Shown here in pieces: positions 11,143 through 21,314 of a stretch of DNA of 64,000 nt; position 1 is the stretch's first letter; every line of letters starts with the position of its first letter. This stretch comes from Paraphoma chrysanthemicola. Taxonomy: Eukaryota > Ascomycota > Dothideomycetes > Pleosporales > Phaeosphaeriaceae. Where the stretch lies: positions 620,001 through 684,000 of the forward strand of contig JAGMWG010000001.1 in NCBI GenBank assembly GCA_020744225.1, written 5' to 3'. The notes beneath the pieces were generated by a model, which worked only from the letters and a program-made list of their open reading frames with translations, was not told where the DNA came from and did no database searches. Made by a program: the position numbers and the translations under genes.

Positions 11143-12028
11143 ATGGCTCACAACCTCTATACAGAGGAGACTCCGGGTGAGATCAAGAACGCGAGAGGTC
11201 TGCATCTCATTACACAGAATACGCCGAATGGACAGGCGGTGCAAATCTTTCTTGAGGAGTTGAAAGCCGCATACGGCACGGAATGGACTACATCCATCAT
11301 CGACATTTCGTAAGTCTCTTTTACTGCTTTTGGAAATATCAGCTGATTGATTCAGCACAAATGTTCAAAAGTCAGATTGGTTCCTCCGTCTCGACCCTAA
11401 CGGTGTGGCCCATAATCTCATCCTCACCAGAGCCCCACTAAGCGCATCCAGGTCGCATTCCCGTCCTCGTAGACAACACCCAGTCTCCACCCTTCACGGT
11501 CCACGAAACCTCAGCCGAGCTCTTCTACCTACTCAAATTCGCCGACAAAGAAGACAAGTTCGGTTTCACCGACGATCTCGAGCGAAACCAGGCTCTGCAA
11601 TGGACGTTCTTCTGGCACGGTAGTGGCGCCCCTTATCAGGGCCAAGTCAACCACTTTACCCGTGCGGCACCAGAAAAGATTCCGTACGCGATCACCCGCT
11701 TCCGGAACGAGACGTTGCGTGTCTTCGGCGTGCTGGAGATCCATCTGAGCGGCAAGTTCACAGGTGAACCGAGGGAGTAAGTTGACTTTGCTTTATGAAT
11801 ACATATGTGGCTAACCATCATTTCAGGTATCTGGCGGGTAACGGCAAGGGTAAGTACTCTGTGGCGGATGTGAAGACTTGGCCATGGGTGAAAAATTGGG
11901 AGAAGAGTGGGTTCACGAAGGATGAGGTCAAGGACTTTCCACATTTGCTGAAGTGGATTGACCGTGTGGCAGAGAGACCTGCTGTGCAGAAGGGCATCGG
12001 CGAGACATATTCTAAGAAGACCATCTAG
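11143..12028 (+). CDS. Glutathione S-transferase, Ure2/GstB-like
   Basis: Four exons: 11143-11309, 11356-11402, 11452-11776 and 11827-12028, total 741 nt, 246 residues. Splicing restores a clean thioredoxin-fold N-terminal domain (residues about 10-95) with LITQNTPNGQAVQIFLEEL, DWFLRLDPNGRIPVLVD and TVHETSAELFYL. The last two match the cis-Pro and glutathione-binding SNAIL-like region. An all-helical C-terminal domain contains QALQWTFFWHGSGAPYQGQ and SVADVKTWPWV, both typical of fungal Ure2-like GSTs. Predicted role: cytosolic conjugation of glutathione to electrophiles or peroxide detoxification. There is no sign of the prion-like N-terminus of yeast Ure2. Exon 2 is only 47 nt. The second intron is a compact 49 bp with a GTGTGG donor, so that join is slightly less certain, although it restores the conserved NGRIP motif. 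Confidence 0.85.
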
Positions 12029-12826
12029 ACAACCAGAAAAATCTGCTGAGATGTTTACAATTCTTCCCTTGATACTTCAAATCCTCACAACAACGACACC
12101 GATCGAGAAGGCGCGACAAGTTCAATTCAATCAAAATCAGTAACAATATTTCTCATCTCTTTTCTAATGTTCACCTTCTAATGTCAATTCATGCGCTGTA
12201 CCGCTAGACGGAATGGATACACGGCTACACTCGGCGTCACAGTTGTCACTACCGCGACCCGCCTCGATTATAGCTCAGTCAACCACTGTTGCGTACTACA
12301 CATCGTCCTTCGCGTTTTTCAGGGCGGTATCAACATGGATTTACGTCGCCAGCACGCCCGTGCCAATTTCCATCCTTGAATCTTTCCATTCTATCCACTA
12401 CTGCGTTTTCTAAAGTCCCTAGGGACGGTAATTTGTCTTGAGGGGCAGAGATTGATCTTGACGCAGGTGTGCCCGTCGGTATGAAACTCATTGCTTAGCC
12501 AGCTTCATCCTCTGGCGCTGTCATCGCAAGGTCAAGGTACTCGCGGATTCTTTCAACACTCAACACCAGATGGAGTAATATATCAAGCCCGAAGGTGTGG
12601 CTTTGAGCCACGGTGGCAGTCCGCAATCTCAGCAGATATATACGGATGCGGGCCACTAGCAGTGTGACCACCAAGCTCCACCCCAGCCACTGCCACATGA
12701 ATTGAAGACGGAGCGGAAGCAGTTGAGACAAGTTTTGGATGCACCTGGTATTGATGTGAGGGTATCCAAAAAATGTCTGGTAAGTATTACGTAGATTAAT
12801 AGACTTATAGCTATGTTTAAAAACCT
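12029..12826. other. Transposon left flank, no clear gene
   Basis: About 0.8 kb between the GST gene and the transposon. A 78-codon reverse frame at 12495-12731 has one hydrophobic helix and a charged helical tail. It begins at a non-ATG codon and matches nothing I know. It might be a remnant exon, but I do not annotate it as a gene. Confidence 0.35.
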
Positions 12827-12828
12827 TA

Positions 12829-12894
12829 ACGTAGTTTATAAGCGAGCGCCGCGTACAAGCGAGCGCCGCGCCTCACCAACTTTGCGCGCCTCTT
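12829..12894 (+). repeat. Left terminal inverted repeat (66 bp)
   Basis: Reads identically, base for base, to the reverse complement of 14615-14680. It carries an internal direct repeat of the 14-mer AAGCGAGCGCCGCG, separated by TAC, which would give two potential transposase binding sites per end. Confidence 0.95.
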
Positions 12895-12949
12895 CAAGCG
12901 TACAACTCAACCACAATAGACAGCAGTATATTGATAGTTATACAATAGA

Positions 12950-14575
12950 TTAAGTAGTATCTACAGAGTCTTTTTTGCACGTACGGGCGTTGTGCCCAGT
13001 CTCTCTGCACCTGCTGCAGCGCGCAAGAGCCTGGCGGCTGAGGCCTGATTGCTCTCCACCTTGACGCTCTTCACGAGCAATCTGTTGATCAGCCTCACGT
13101 TGGGCGAGTATATCCTCGCCAGCTCCCTTTGTCAAGACTCCCTGCTTCTGTACGCGCTTTTTCTTGCGCTGCTTTCGCTTTGACGCTGCCTCGTTAGCCT
13201 TCTCAAGGCTGGTGATCCTCTCGCGCATCAGCTCAGCTGACAGGATCATCACCTCAGCGCCCTTCTTGAGCTGGTTGATTGCCTCAATAATCGACGCAGG
13301 CGAGGAGCTCTTGTGTTGGCGTACGCGCTCGCGAATCAGCGTTGATTGAGCCTCAAGCTCACGCGCGTTACTCGGCGTACGAGCCTGCCAGACAGCCTCT
13401 GGCAGAGCAGTAGGTGTGGGTGTACGCAGCTGTACGTCCAGCTTTGACAAGACAGCGTCTGGCTGAAGAGGTACAAGGCCTGCGCCTCGAAAGGCTGAGC
13501 AGATATTAGCTGTCGTGAACGCGCGGTCAAAGGCTGCTTTAAAAGCTGGCAGAAACTCAAGCTTCGTAATGTGGTTGATGTGGTGTCGGATAAGAGCCTC
13601 AACCTCGCGGCTGTACGCGCGCTTTAACGGCGAGAAGCAGCCAACATCAAGAGGCTGCAGCAGGTGAGATGAGTGAGGTGGCATGCAGAGCGTATAGATA
13701 TTGTTCTCCTTGCAGAGCTCTTGAAATTCAAGAGAGTGGTGGCTCTCATGGCCATCAAGGACGAGCAGGCGACGCGCACCTACAACACGAGTCTTCGTGT
13801 GAGCGTTGAAGTGCTTCAACCACGCAACTCCAAGGTCGTTGTTTGTCCAGCCGTTGTCGCTAACTGCGATCACCCAGTCGCGTGGGATAGCTGCCTCCTC
13901 GTACCAGGCAGACAGGTGATACTGGCCAGCAAAGATGAGAAAGGGTGGAACTGTCCAGCCAGCAGCGTTGATTGCAGCGATCACCGTCACCCACTCACGA
14001 TTGCCAGGCTGAATAGCCTTTGGCCGGCCTCTTCTCTCTGACCCAGTCACGACAAGCTGAGTCGTAATCTTGCCCATCATAAAGCCAGCCTCGTCAAAGT
14101 TATAGACGTCCTCGTCGCAGATACCCCACTTGGCCTTTGTCTCCTCTACAAGCTCAAACCAGCGTTGTATAAGGATAGGATCTTCACACAGAGCTCTCTG
14201 CCTATCGTACGCTCGATTGAAACGCGTCGTAAGACTGTCTGTACGCCTGACAAAGTTGCGCGCCCAGTGGACGCCAACGTGACCAGCGTCGCGCGCAGCC
14301 AGCAGCTTATCAGCCATATCACGTACAGCTGCGTACGTGGGCGCGAATCCACGTTGATCAAGGTCGAGTATATGTCTAACAATCACCTCCTCTTCTAGCT
14401 GGGTAAGCTTCTTTGAGTTGGGCTGGCAATCGCGTCGTGCAGGCTTCCCAGCGCGTCGGCGTCGGATCGTTCGTTCAGCTACGTTGTAGACTGCTGCAGC
14501 ATTGCGATTACTTTGAATTTGTTTAGTTTGAATAGCTGAGATTGCAAGCTGAATATCTTCTTCTTTTAAAACCAT
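12950..14575 (-). CDS. Pogo/Fot1-type transposase
   Basis: Intronless, 541 residues, apparently intact. Residues about 5-50 resemble a Psq-type helix-turn-helix (VYNVAERTIRRRRAGKP), and residues about 55-120 a CENP-B/Tc5-type helix-turn-helix; together they bind the terminal repeats. The DDE_1 catalytic domain follows. The acidic triad is visible as Asp161 in YNFDEAGFMMGK, Asp274 in LVLDGHESHH and Asp310 in SHLLQPLDVGCFSPLK. The C-terminus ends in a CCHC zinc knuckle (CSRCRETGHNARTC, residues about 520-533), preceded by a basic and coiled-coil-like stretch (KRKQRKKKRVQKQ). It catalyses cut-and-paste transposition into TA dinucleotides. All three catalytic acids are present and no stop or frameshift is seen, so activity is possible. 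The first ATG in frame lies 40 bp inside the right inverted repeat. Confidence 0.95.
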   Translation of the reverse strand: MVLKEEDIQLAISAIQTKQIQSNRNAAAVYNVAERTIRRRRAGKPARRDCQPNSKKLTQLEEEVIVRHILDLDQRGFAPTYAAVRDMADKLLAARDAGHVGVHWARNFVRRTDSLTTRFNRAYDRQRALCEDPILIQRWFELVEETKAKWGICDEDVYNFDEAGFMMGKITTQLVVTGSERRGRPKAIQPGNREWVTVIAAINAAGWTVPPFLIFAGQYHLSAWYEEAAIPRDWVIAVSDNGWTNNDLGVAWLKHFNAHTKTRVVGARRLLVLDGHESHHSLEFQELCKENNIYTLCMPPHSSHLLQPLDVGCFSPLKRAYSREVEALIRHHINHITKLEFLPAFKAAFDRAFTTANICSAFRGAGLVPLQPDAVLSKLDVQLRTPTPTALPEAVWQARTPSNARELEAQSTLIRERVRQHKSSSPASIIEAINQLKKGAEVMILSAELMRERITSLEKANEAASKRKQRKKKRVQKQGVLTKGAGEDILAQREADQQIAREERQGGEQSGLSRQALARCSRCRETGHNARTCKKDSVDTT

Positions 14576-14614
14576 TTGACTTGCGTGGCGTAGAGTTATT
14601 GTACGTTGAGTTCA

Positions 14615-14680
14615 AAGAGGCGCGCAAAGTTGGTGAGGCGCGGCGCTCGCTTGTACGCGGCGCTCGCTTATAAACTACGT
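14615..14680 (-). repeat. Right terminal inverted repeat (66 bp)
   Basis: Exact inverse of the left end at 12829-12894, followed directly by the TA target duplicate at 14681-14682. The identity stops abruptly inside position 14615. Confidence 0.95.
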
Positions 14681-14682
14681 TA

Positions 14683-15156
14683 CCCGTGTGCAAAACACGA
14701 ATCGTTTTGTCATAACTGAGCCATTGCATTCGCAAGTTAGTCAAGGACTTTCACATCCCAAACACCCTACCCCATTCCTGCGTCGGGTAGTGAATTGCGT
14801 CTCACCCATCTCGCCTAATACCAAATCACTGATTAAAACCAAGATGCGAAACAAGATCTAACGAATCGGGAGGTTTTCTGTACCTTGCTAGCACATCCCC
14901 GCATGGAGCAATATACACAAAATCTATCGCGCTAGATCAACCGATTGCCGAAGTCGATTGCCGCGAGCGAACATCATCTCAAGAGAATACTGAAGCACTC
15001 GTCCACCGGCTATTGTATACGTCACTACTGTATGAGCGAGCGTGGCTGTGATGATGAACGGACCACCGGTTCAAATGATAACTTTATAAGTTTCGAAACA
15101 GTCAGGATGTGAAGACGTTCATCAGCTCTGTGGGTACTCAGCACATTTCTCTCATC
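14683..15156. other. Transposon right flank and promoter
   Basis: Contains the upstream region of the secreted hydrolase gene. No coding sequence was recognised. Confidence 0.4.
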
Positions 15157-16089
15157 ATGAAGCTTGCTACCATCGCTATTCTCACCCTCACGGGTGCGAT
15201 CCATGCCTCACCCCTTGAAACACGACAATCTGGCTCCGGTGATGGTCCCTACGGACCAGGTGTAAGACAGATTAATACCGCACTAACAGATCATACTAAC
15301 GTGTCGCTAGACATACAAAACCGACTCCACGCTCCCATCGCATACAATTTACCTCCCCTCTAAGCCCGGCAACACTACTCTTCCCGTCTTTATCTGGGGC
15401 AACGGCGGCTGCAGCGCCGACGGCACCAGCAACATCCAGCTCCTTCAACAAATAGCCTCGTATGGGTACATAGCCATTGCTTCTGGCGGGCCCAAACAGT
15501 CCGGCAGCACGACCGCCAAAACGATGACCGACTCAATCGACTGGGTAGTCTCCAATGCTGGGAAAGGCGCCTACGCCAACGTCGATTCTAAGAAGATCAT
15601 GGTCGCAGGGTTTAGTTGCGGAGGTATCGAGGCATATGCGCAGAGCTGGGATAGTCGGGTTGCGAGCGTAGGGATATTTAGTTCGGGGTTGTTGACGAAT
15701 TATTCAGCGGCAGGAACGTTTACGAAACCGATACTGTATGTATTGGGCGGGAATAGTGACATTGCGTATGCGAATGTAAGTTTACCCTCCACGTGACCGA
15801 CTTGACGCGATTGGGATATTTGATGCATTGCTGATGGTTCGAGCAGGGCGAGAGAGACTTCAAAGCGCTTCCGGCCAACACGCCGGCTTGGAAGGGTAAC
15901 CTGAATGTCGGCCATGGCGGGACTCTCAATGATGCAAATGGTGGCAAATTCGGAAAGGCAGGCTTGAACTGGCTGGAGTGGATCTTCCGCAACGACGCGA
16001 AGGCTAAGGCGTATTTTACAAGCGGGTATACGACTGACGGCTGGCAAGTTGAAACACGCGCGCTCGATAAGTTGAAACCACTGGTATGA
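15157..16089 (+). CDS. Secreted alpha/beta hydrolase
   Basis: Three exons: 15157-15261, 15311-15775 and 15847-16089, total 813 nt, 270 residues. A signal peptide covers about residues 1-17, followed by a short propeptide ending near TRQ. The core is an alpha/beta-hydrolase fold. PVFIWGNGGCSADGTSN (about residues 60-76) is the oxyanion loop region. GFSCGG (residues 135-140) is the nucleophile elbow with Ser137, and VGHGGT late in the protein supplies the catalytic His. The pattern resembles extracellular fungal esterases and the feruloyl-esterase/dienelactone-hydrolase side of the superfamily. The substrate cannot be assigned, though an ester in plant material is plausible given the neighbourhood. 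The 'GNGGC' loop and the Cys next to the nucleophile are common in a fungal-specific subgroup. All three exons join in phase 0. Confidence 0.85.
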
Positions 16090-16254
16090 CTCTGGACTGT
16101 AAGCTAGATGCTCAACTGGCAAGATGGAACGGGAGGTATCCAGGACTTTTGATGGCAGTACTCTAATTTCGATTAGGTATTATGTCATTATTTTCTATAC
16201 GTCGTATTCGTTTTCGTGTCACTTTTCAATTTGTGACTTTTGCCTATGGGTCAT

Positions 16255-18560
16255 TTAAAGCGCGAGCAGTAGCGCAAGCGCAGTAAGAAGAGCCAGCGAG
16301 CAGCCGCTGCGACCATTTGCTGATCTCGACGCGGCGCCCGTGAATGGCGATGGTGTCGGCGATCGGCTAGCAGCGGAAGCACCTTCGCTTCTCGACAAGG
16401 ACTGGCTACTTGATGTCGTAGAAGTACCGCTATGAATTTGCGATCCAATCGTGACTCCAATTATGGGAAGACTGGACGTCACTGGAATAGTCATGGTGCT
16501 GCCATCGATCACAACCACCGGAGGAGCAGTGCGCGTGAAGCCGCCAGAGGTGAATACCTGCGGAGTCGGTGCAGAGATGACCGTGCCGGAAAGTGTTGTA
16601 ACTTGTCCGGGGTTGAGCGTCTCCGAGTTCGGTAAGATGATAGCACCAGGATTTCTGGAGGCCGAGCCACTCACCTGAGGGACTGGCACTATGTTGACAG
16701 GTAATGATGGTACAGAGACCGATGTAGGAACTGTAATCGTTGTACCGTCGAAAACAACAACTGGTGGTGGTGCGATGGTAATGCCATTCACTACAGTGCT
16801 CTGGGGAGCGTCAGATGGTATCGAAATGACGACACCGGAAACCGTCGCGACTTGACCGGGATTGAGTGTTTGACCGCCTGGTATGACAACGGCCCCGGGA
16901 CCTGGAGACGGGAGACCTGTCTGCACGGGTGCCGGAATAACTGGCACGGGAGGCGTAGAAGCTGGACCGCCTGGGAGAGTCACAGTCGTCCCGTCGACCA
17001 CGACAACAGGAGGCACTGGTTGCGGTGATCGCGCCGCATCATCTACGATTACTATAGGCGTGTTGATTGGGACGGAGATAACGTTGCCACCAGGAAGAGT
17101 TGTGGCGTCGCCGGGATTGAGAGTTTGATCTCCGGGCAGAACCACACCACCGGGCGTTGGAACATTTGTGACGCCGTTGTCTTGGGTTCGAGTTGTATCG
17201 GGTATGGGCACTGGCACGATTGGGATAGGGAGAGAAGGACTTGGCGGGTCAGTTTCATCATCTCCAGGAGGCTGATTGTCGTCTTGCGGAGGTGGAGGAT
17301 TTGAAGCGCCAGGGAGTGGAGCTGATGAAGGGGATGCGCCTGTTGGTGGTTCTAGCGTGTCAATTGGCGGGTTTGGTGTATTGACTGGAGGCGAGGGTCC
17401 AAGATCTGATGGTTGTGGCACGGGGGCAGGAGCGGGCTGAGTAGCTGAGGGTTGCGGTACAGGAGTTGGGTCAGGCTGAACAGGTGACTGTGGGGGCCGT
17501 GTCGATGCTGGCGGTGGCACTAAAGAAGATGCTGGTGCGGGCGGCGGGCTCGGCTCTGGTGCGGGAGTAGATGCTGCGGGCGGCGGTGTACCGGTCATTC
17601 TGATCGTTGTGGACTCATAACTTGTAAGTGCTGTGACAGGAATATGCACAGTTGGCTCGCCGGTTCCGCTGATGATGCTACGTGGGTACAAAATCAGTGC
17701 AAAGTGCCGCGACATTTTGGCATGCTCACTCACGTGCAGTTCAAAAGGTCTGTGAAGACACTGGTGTATAGAGGGTTTTGCGATGCTACCTGTTGAATAA
17801 ATGCCGATGGCGCTGGAGGTAGCCCTGGTAGTTGTTAGAAGGTGTTGCTTAAATTGCAATGTCATCGCAAGCTGCTGGTTGGGGGTCTTACACTGGGGCG
17901 ATTTGTAGGTCTTGCCGTCGAGGTATATGTAGGGCGTGCGAAGATACAAATGATCCGAATTCAGTGACGTTCCCGAGAACGAACAGGTTTCTGTCCCGTC
18001 CAGTGTCGTCAAAATACCACTAAGATATTGGAACATGGTAACGTGAACATATGGCGTTGGTGAAGCCCTATCGCAACAAATGAGCACAGTAATCGCAGAT
18101 TTGTCTGAGAACTTACATGGTGACTTCTCCAGGATAGACCGTGAAGTCCTCGGTGTGATAGCGCGACCCACTGTATGTAAACATTGTTCCTGTAGGTGCA
18201 GAAATGATATTCTGTGGAGCTGAAGACGGTTTCAGACCGGTAGTTCTGGTCGAAAGAGTTGTCACAACAGTGTTATTATACTGGAGATACTGCGTGATCA
18301 CCGTGGTAGGATACACGGTATACGTTGTATCATGCCAGAAATTGAGCCCAACGCTTTCAGGCAACACATTGCAACAATGTTGGCCAGATTGCGAACCGGA
18401 AGGCCTGCTCAGACTCGATGAAAGATTGCCCCGGAATGATGCTGCTTCAGTCAGATTGGATCCAGCGCAAGCATGAATTGCACTTGCTGGTGATTTGAGC
18501 CACGGATGTTTGAGCGCCAAGCAGAATGCCCGCCGCGAACAACTTTACTGACCGTCTCAT
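16255..18560 (-). CDS. Repetitive Pro/Ser/Thr-rich secreted GPI-type cell-wall protein
   Basis: Five exons: 18560-18488, 18441-18117, 18067-17892, 17824-17734 and 17677-16255, total 2088 nt, 695 residues. A signal peptide covers about residues 1-22. A Cys-containing N-terminal region follows, with a Thr/Tyr-rich part (YTVYPTTVITQYLQYNN) and SAFIQQVASQNPLYTSVFTDLLNCT. Next comes a Pro-rich linker of about 120 residues (many PxP, PPPA). Three imperfect repeats of about 80-90 residues then follow, each built as (V/I)(V/I)xPxxxTLNPGxxxTxxG.VIS ... PPVVV(V/F/I)DGTTxTxP. The protein ends in a small-residue/Ser stretch and a hydrophobic tail (SLALLTALALLLAL) typical of GPI-anchor signals. The first intron needs a GC donor (GCAAGT at 18487-18482) and has a GAAGCAG double acceptor. 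It is probably an adhesin or structural wall protein; no enzymatic domain is visible. Confidence 0.8.
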
Positions 18561-19304
18561 GGTGTACATGTGCGGGAGACTCCGTGGCGATAAAACCGAG
18601 AAGTCTCATTATGGTAGGACCTGCAAGCTTAAGAGCCGCAAGCCTGCAGCACGCACGGAACGAGATGTTTCCCATAACGTTCGCCCGCCCGTTGGCCAGT
18701 CCATCGGTTCCACCGAATTGGAGACATGTTGACCACTCGTTGACAGTCGGTCATGCTTCTAGGCACATGGTTGCGATCCTTCGCGCATGGGTCACGCAAG
18801 GCTGACATGTTGCAAGTCGGAAGGTTGGCGGCGACGAGGTTGAAGCCGTCCCATCTGAGAATAGCACCATGCGCTAATGCCAAATACAGTCAAGCGCAAC
18901 GAAAACCGCTGACACCGTGCATCAGTCTTCCGATGCAACACACATTCCTTCGCTCCAGCACTCCACTTGGACTCATATAAATCTCACCCATCAATAGCCT
19001 AGAGTGGAGACCATCAACGTGTGAGTTCTTGGCGATGCCAACCGTTAACCGTAGAGAGGAAAGCTGCTGTAGCTAGCAAGGATCGCAGCGGCTCACGAAC
19101 TTGGAAGCTGTGTGTAGGCGCCCGACCCTTGTCAAGAGAACGACTGCAGCTCGACTCCTGCTGGTGGACTTTTTAGCCCCAATAGCTGGTACATCCTGGT
19201 AGTCTTCGGTCATGCCTGAGTTGATCTTGATAAGGCGCATCTTTCAAAGCGCTCTTCACATGTCTACCTGATTTTCCCGGTGCTTGCGGTGCCAGTATTG
19301 AGCC
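18561..19304. other. Divergent promoter region
   Basis: Spacer of about 0.74 kb between the wall-protein gene and the aspartic-protease-like gene. I looked here for an exon carrying a signal peptide for the downstream gene and did not find one that splices in frame. Confidence 0.4.
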
Positions 19305-21047
19305 ATGAGCAGCGCTGACAATAACATATCGAATCCATTTGTGTTCGCACCTTCACAGTCTTGGTCTGGAAATGATGGTAGATGGTCCACATTCATCGTT
19401 CGAGTCGGTACTCCAGAACAGAATTTCGGTATTCTTCCTGGCACCGGAGCTCCGGAAACGATCGTCGTCGTCCCTGACGGCTGTACACCTTCAGATCCCA
19501 CAAACTGTGGAGAGCTAAGAGGCGTGTATCCATTCAACGGCAATTCAAGCAATGGATTTCAGATTGATCACTCGACTAGCTGGAAGTCCATTGGGCTGCA
19601 TACCCTCGATTTGGCCGATAACCTGCTTGGAGACGCAAACAATGGTCTATTTGGCACCGATAGTGTTGGTTTGATGCTGCAAAATTCTGGCGGGCTGAAG
19701 CTTGATAACCAAGTCGTCGCTGGAATAGCCACTAAAGACGTATGTATGCTTTCGCAAACAATGCCGCTGTCGACCAGACCCTGACAATTTCACAAGTTCT
19801 ACCTCGGTGTCTTTGGACTCGCCATCAAGCCATCAAATTTCACGGACTACAACAACCCCGTCACAACCTTCATGCAAACTCTAAAAGATGAGAAACAAAT
19901 TCCAAGTCTCTCATACGCATACACCGCTGGCGCAGCATATCGTCTACCACAACAATATGGTAGCCTAACGCTCGGCGGATATGACGCCTCTCGGTTCATT
20001 CGCAACAATCAAACGTTTCCCTTCAGTGACAATGATTCTAAGAGGCTGAGTGTCGGAATACAAAAGATTACAGCTATGAATACCCTGTTGGGTACTCGCA
20101 GTTTGCTATCAGGAGCTATCTTTTCGGTGCTTGATTCAACTGTGCCTCACATATGGCTACCTCGACCCGCATGTGACGCCTTCGAACAGGCTTTTGGTCT
20201 TATATACGACAACGAAACTGATTTGTATCTGGTCAACGACACAACTCGCGCCCAGCTCCAGGAAAAGAATCCAACGATAACATTCTCCCTCGGCAATGAT
20301 GGGAACACCGAAAAGTGGGTATCAATTGCATTACCGTACGGAGCTCTCGATCTCCAAGCCTCGCATCCATTTTACGACACGCCTACGAACTATTTTCCCA
20401 TTCGAAGAGCAGCAAATGGAACCCAGTACACTTTAGGCCGGACGCTCTTCCAAGAAGCGTACGTGATCAGCGACTACGAAAGGTCGAACTTTTCCGTGTA
20501 CCAAGCTCGATTCGAAAGCCCGATGCCAAAGCAGGACATAATAGCTATTACTTCGCCGTCAGCAAATACAAGCACTAATACTCCACTGACACCAGCCAGT
20601 AATGGGCTACCGACTGGCGCGATTGTCGGCATAGTCATTGGTGTTGTCGCGTTGCTGGCAATCATTTCAGCATTCGTGTTCTGCTTGCGCCGTCGTCGTC
20701 GTCAACGTAACGTTACACACATGGCGGACAAAAGTGAACCGAAGCATGACGACTTTACCACGGCAGCCACCACCCCTGGCGCTGCGACGCCAGCAGTTAC
20801 GGAACTACACGACGAGACCAAGCATGAGATGTATCAACCACAACCCGGGATGGATGCCCTGCCGAAGGACAGGTCCGAATTATCAAGTCCCGGCCACCCG
20901 CCGCAATTGCTATCAGATGACTCTGAATTTGTTCACAAACAGCGAGAGGTTCAATACTTCACGCATGAGATGCCAGCGAATGGTGAAGGGGTTGCGCTGG
21001 ATCCAATTGTCCATGAATTGGACACGGGTACAACCCGATGTTACTAA
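19305..21047 (+). CDS. Aspartic-protease-like membrane-anchored protein, first catalytic Asp absent
   Basis: Two exons: 19305-19739 and 19797-21047, total 1686 nt, 561 residues. The pepsin-like fold (PF00026) is recognisable. NPFVFAPSQSW.GNDG.WSTF.VRVGTPEQN leads to the first active-site position, which reads ILPGTGAPETIVV instead of DTGSxxxWV. The second reads VLDSTVPHIWLP, with Asp kept. A Pro/Thr linker follows, then a transmembrane helix (GAIVGIVIGVVALLAIISAF, about residues 407-428), a stop-transfer run RRRRRQR, and a tail of about 120 acidic/polar residues. Loss of the first Asp predicts no protease activity. Such fungal proteins look like wall- or surface-sensing pseudo-proteases with a cytosolic tail. 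No signal peptide is visible at this ATG; an upstream exon may be missing from my model, so the N-terminus is uncertain. Confidence 0.75.
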
Positions 21048-21314
21048 TTCATAAAGCAAGGCAATGCGATGCAGATTGCATAGAATAAGTTTGTAGTATG
21101 AATCGCATGATTTTACGTGCAGTAAATACAGCAGTGCACAGAATTGACGTTCAGGCATTTGTCCTATCCATGTTACCTTCTAATTTTCCGAAAGCTCTTC
21201 CTCGCCGTTCTCGACATATTTCGTCATCCATCGTGGACCCTCTTAGCCGACGACTCCATCATTCCTTCTCTCCGGCATCACCATCTAGCCAAAAGCACCA
21301 AGCTTCGTTCCTTT

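Larger units (their letters stand above)
12829..14680 (-). mobile_element. Complete pogo/Fot1-like DNA transposon
   Basis: An 1852-bp class II element of the Tc1-mariner/pogo superfamily. It is bounded by perfect 66-bp inverted repeats and flanked on both sides by TA (12827-12828 and 14681-14682), the target duplication of this superfamily. It contains one intact transposase gene on the minus strand and little else. The size fits fungal Fot1-type elements, which are about 1.9 kb. Perfect terminal repeats, an exact TSD and an undisturbed coding frame point to a recent and possibly autonomous insertion. There is no obvious C-to-T decay of the kind left by repeat-induced point mutation. It lies between genes and does not interrupt any coding frame I can see. 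Confidence 0.95.

Noticed and set aside
12495..12731. Small membrane protein on the minus strand
   Set aside because: Starts at a non-ATG codon, has one hydrophobic stretch, no partner exon and no known family.
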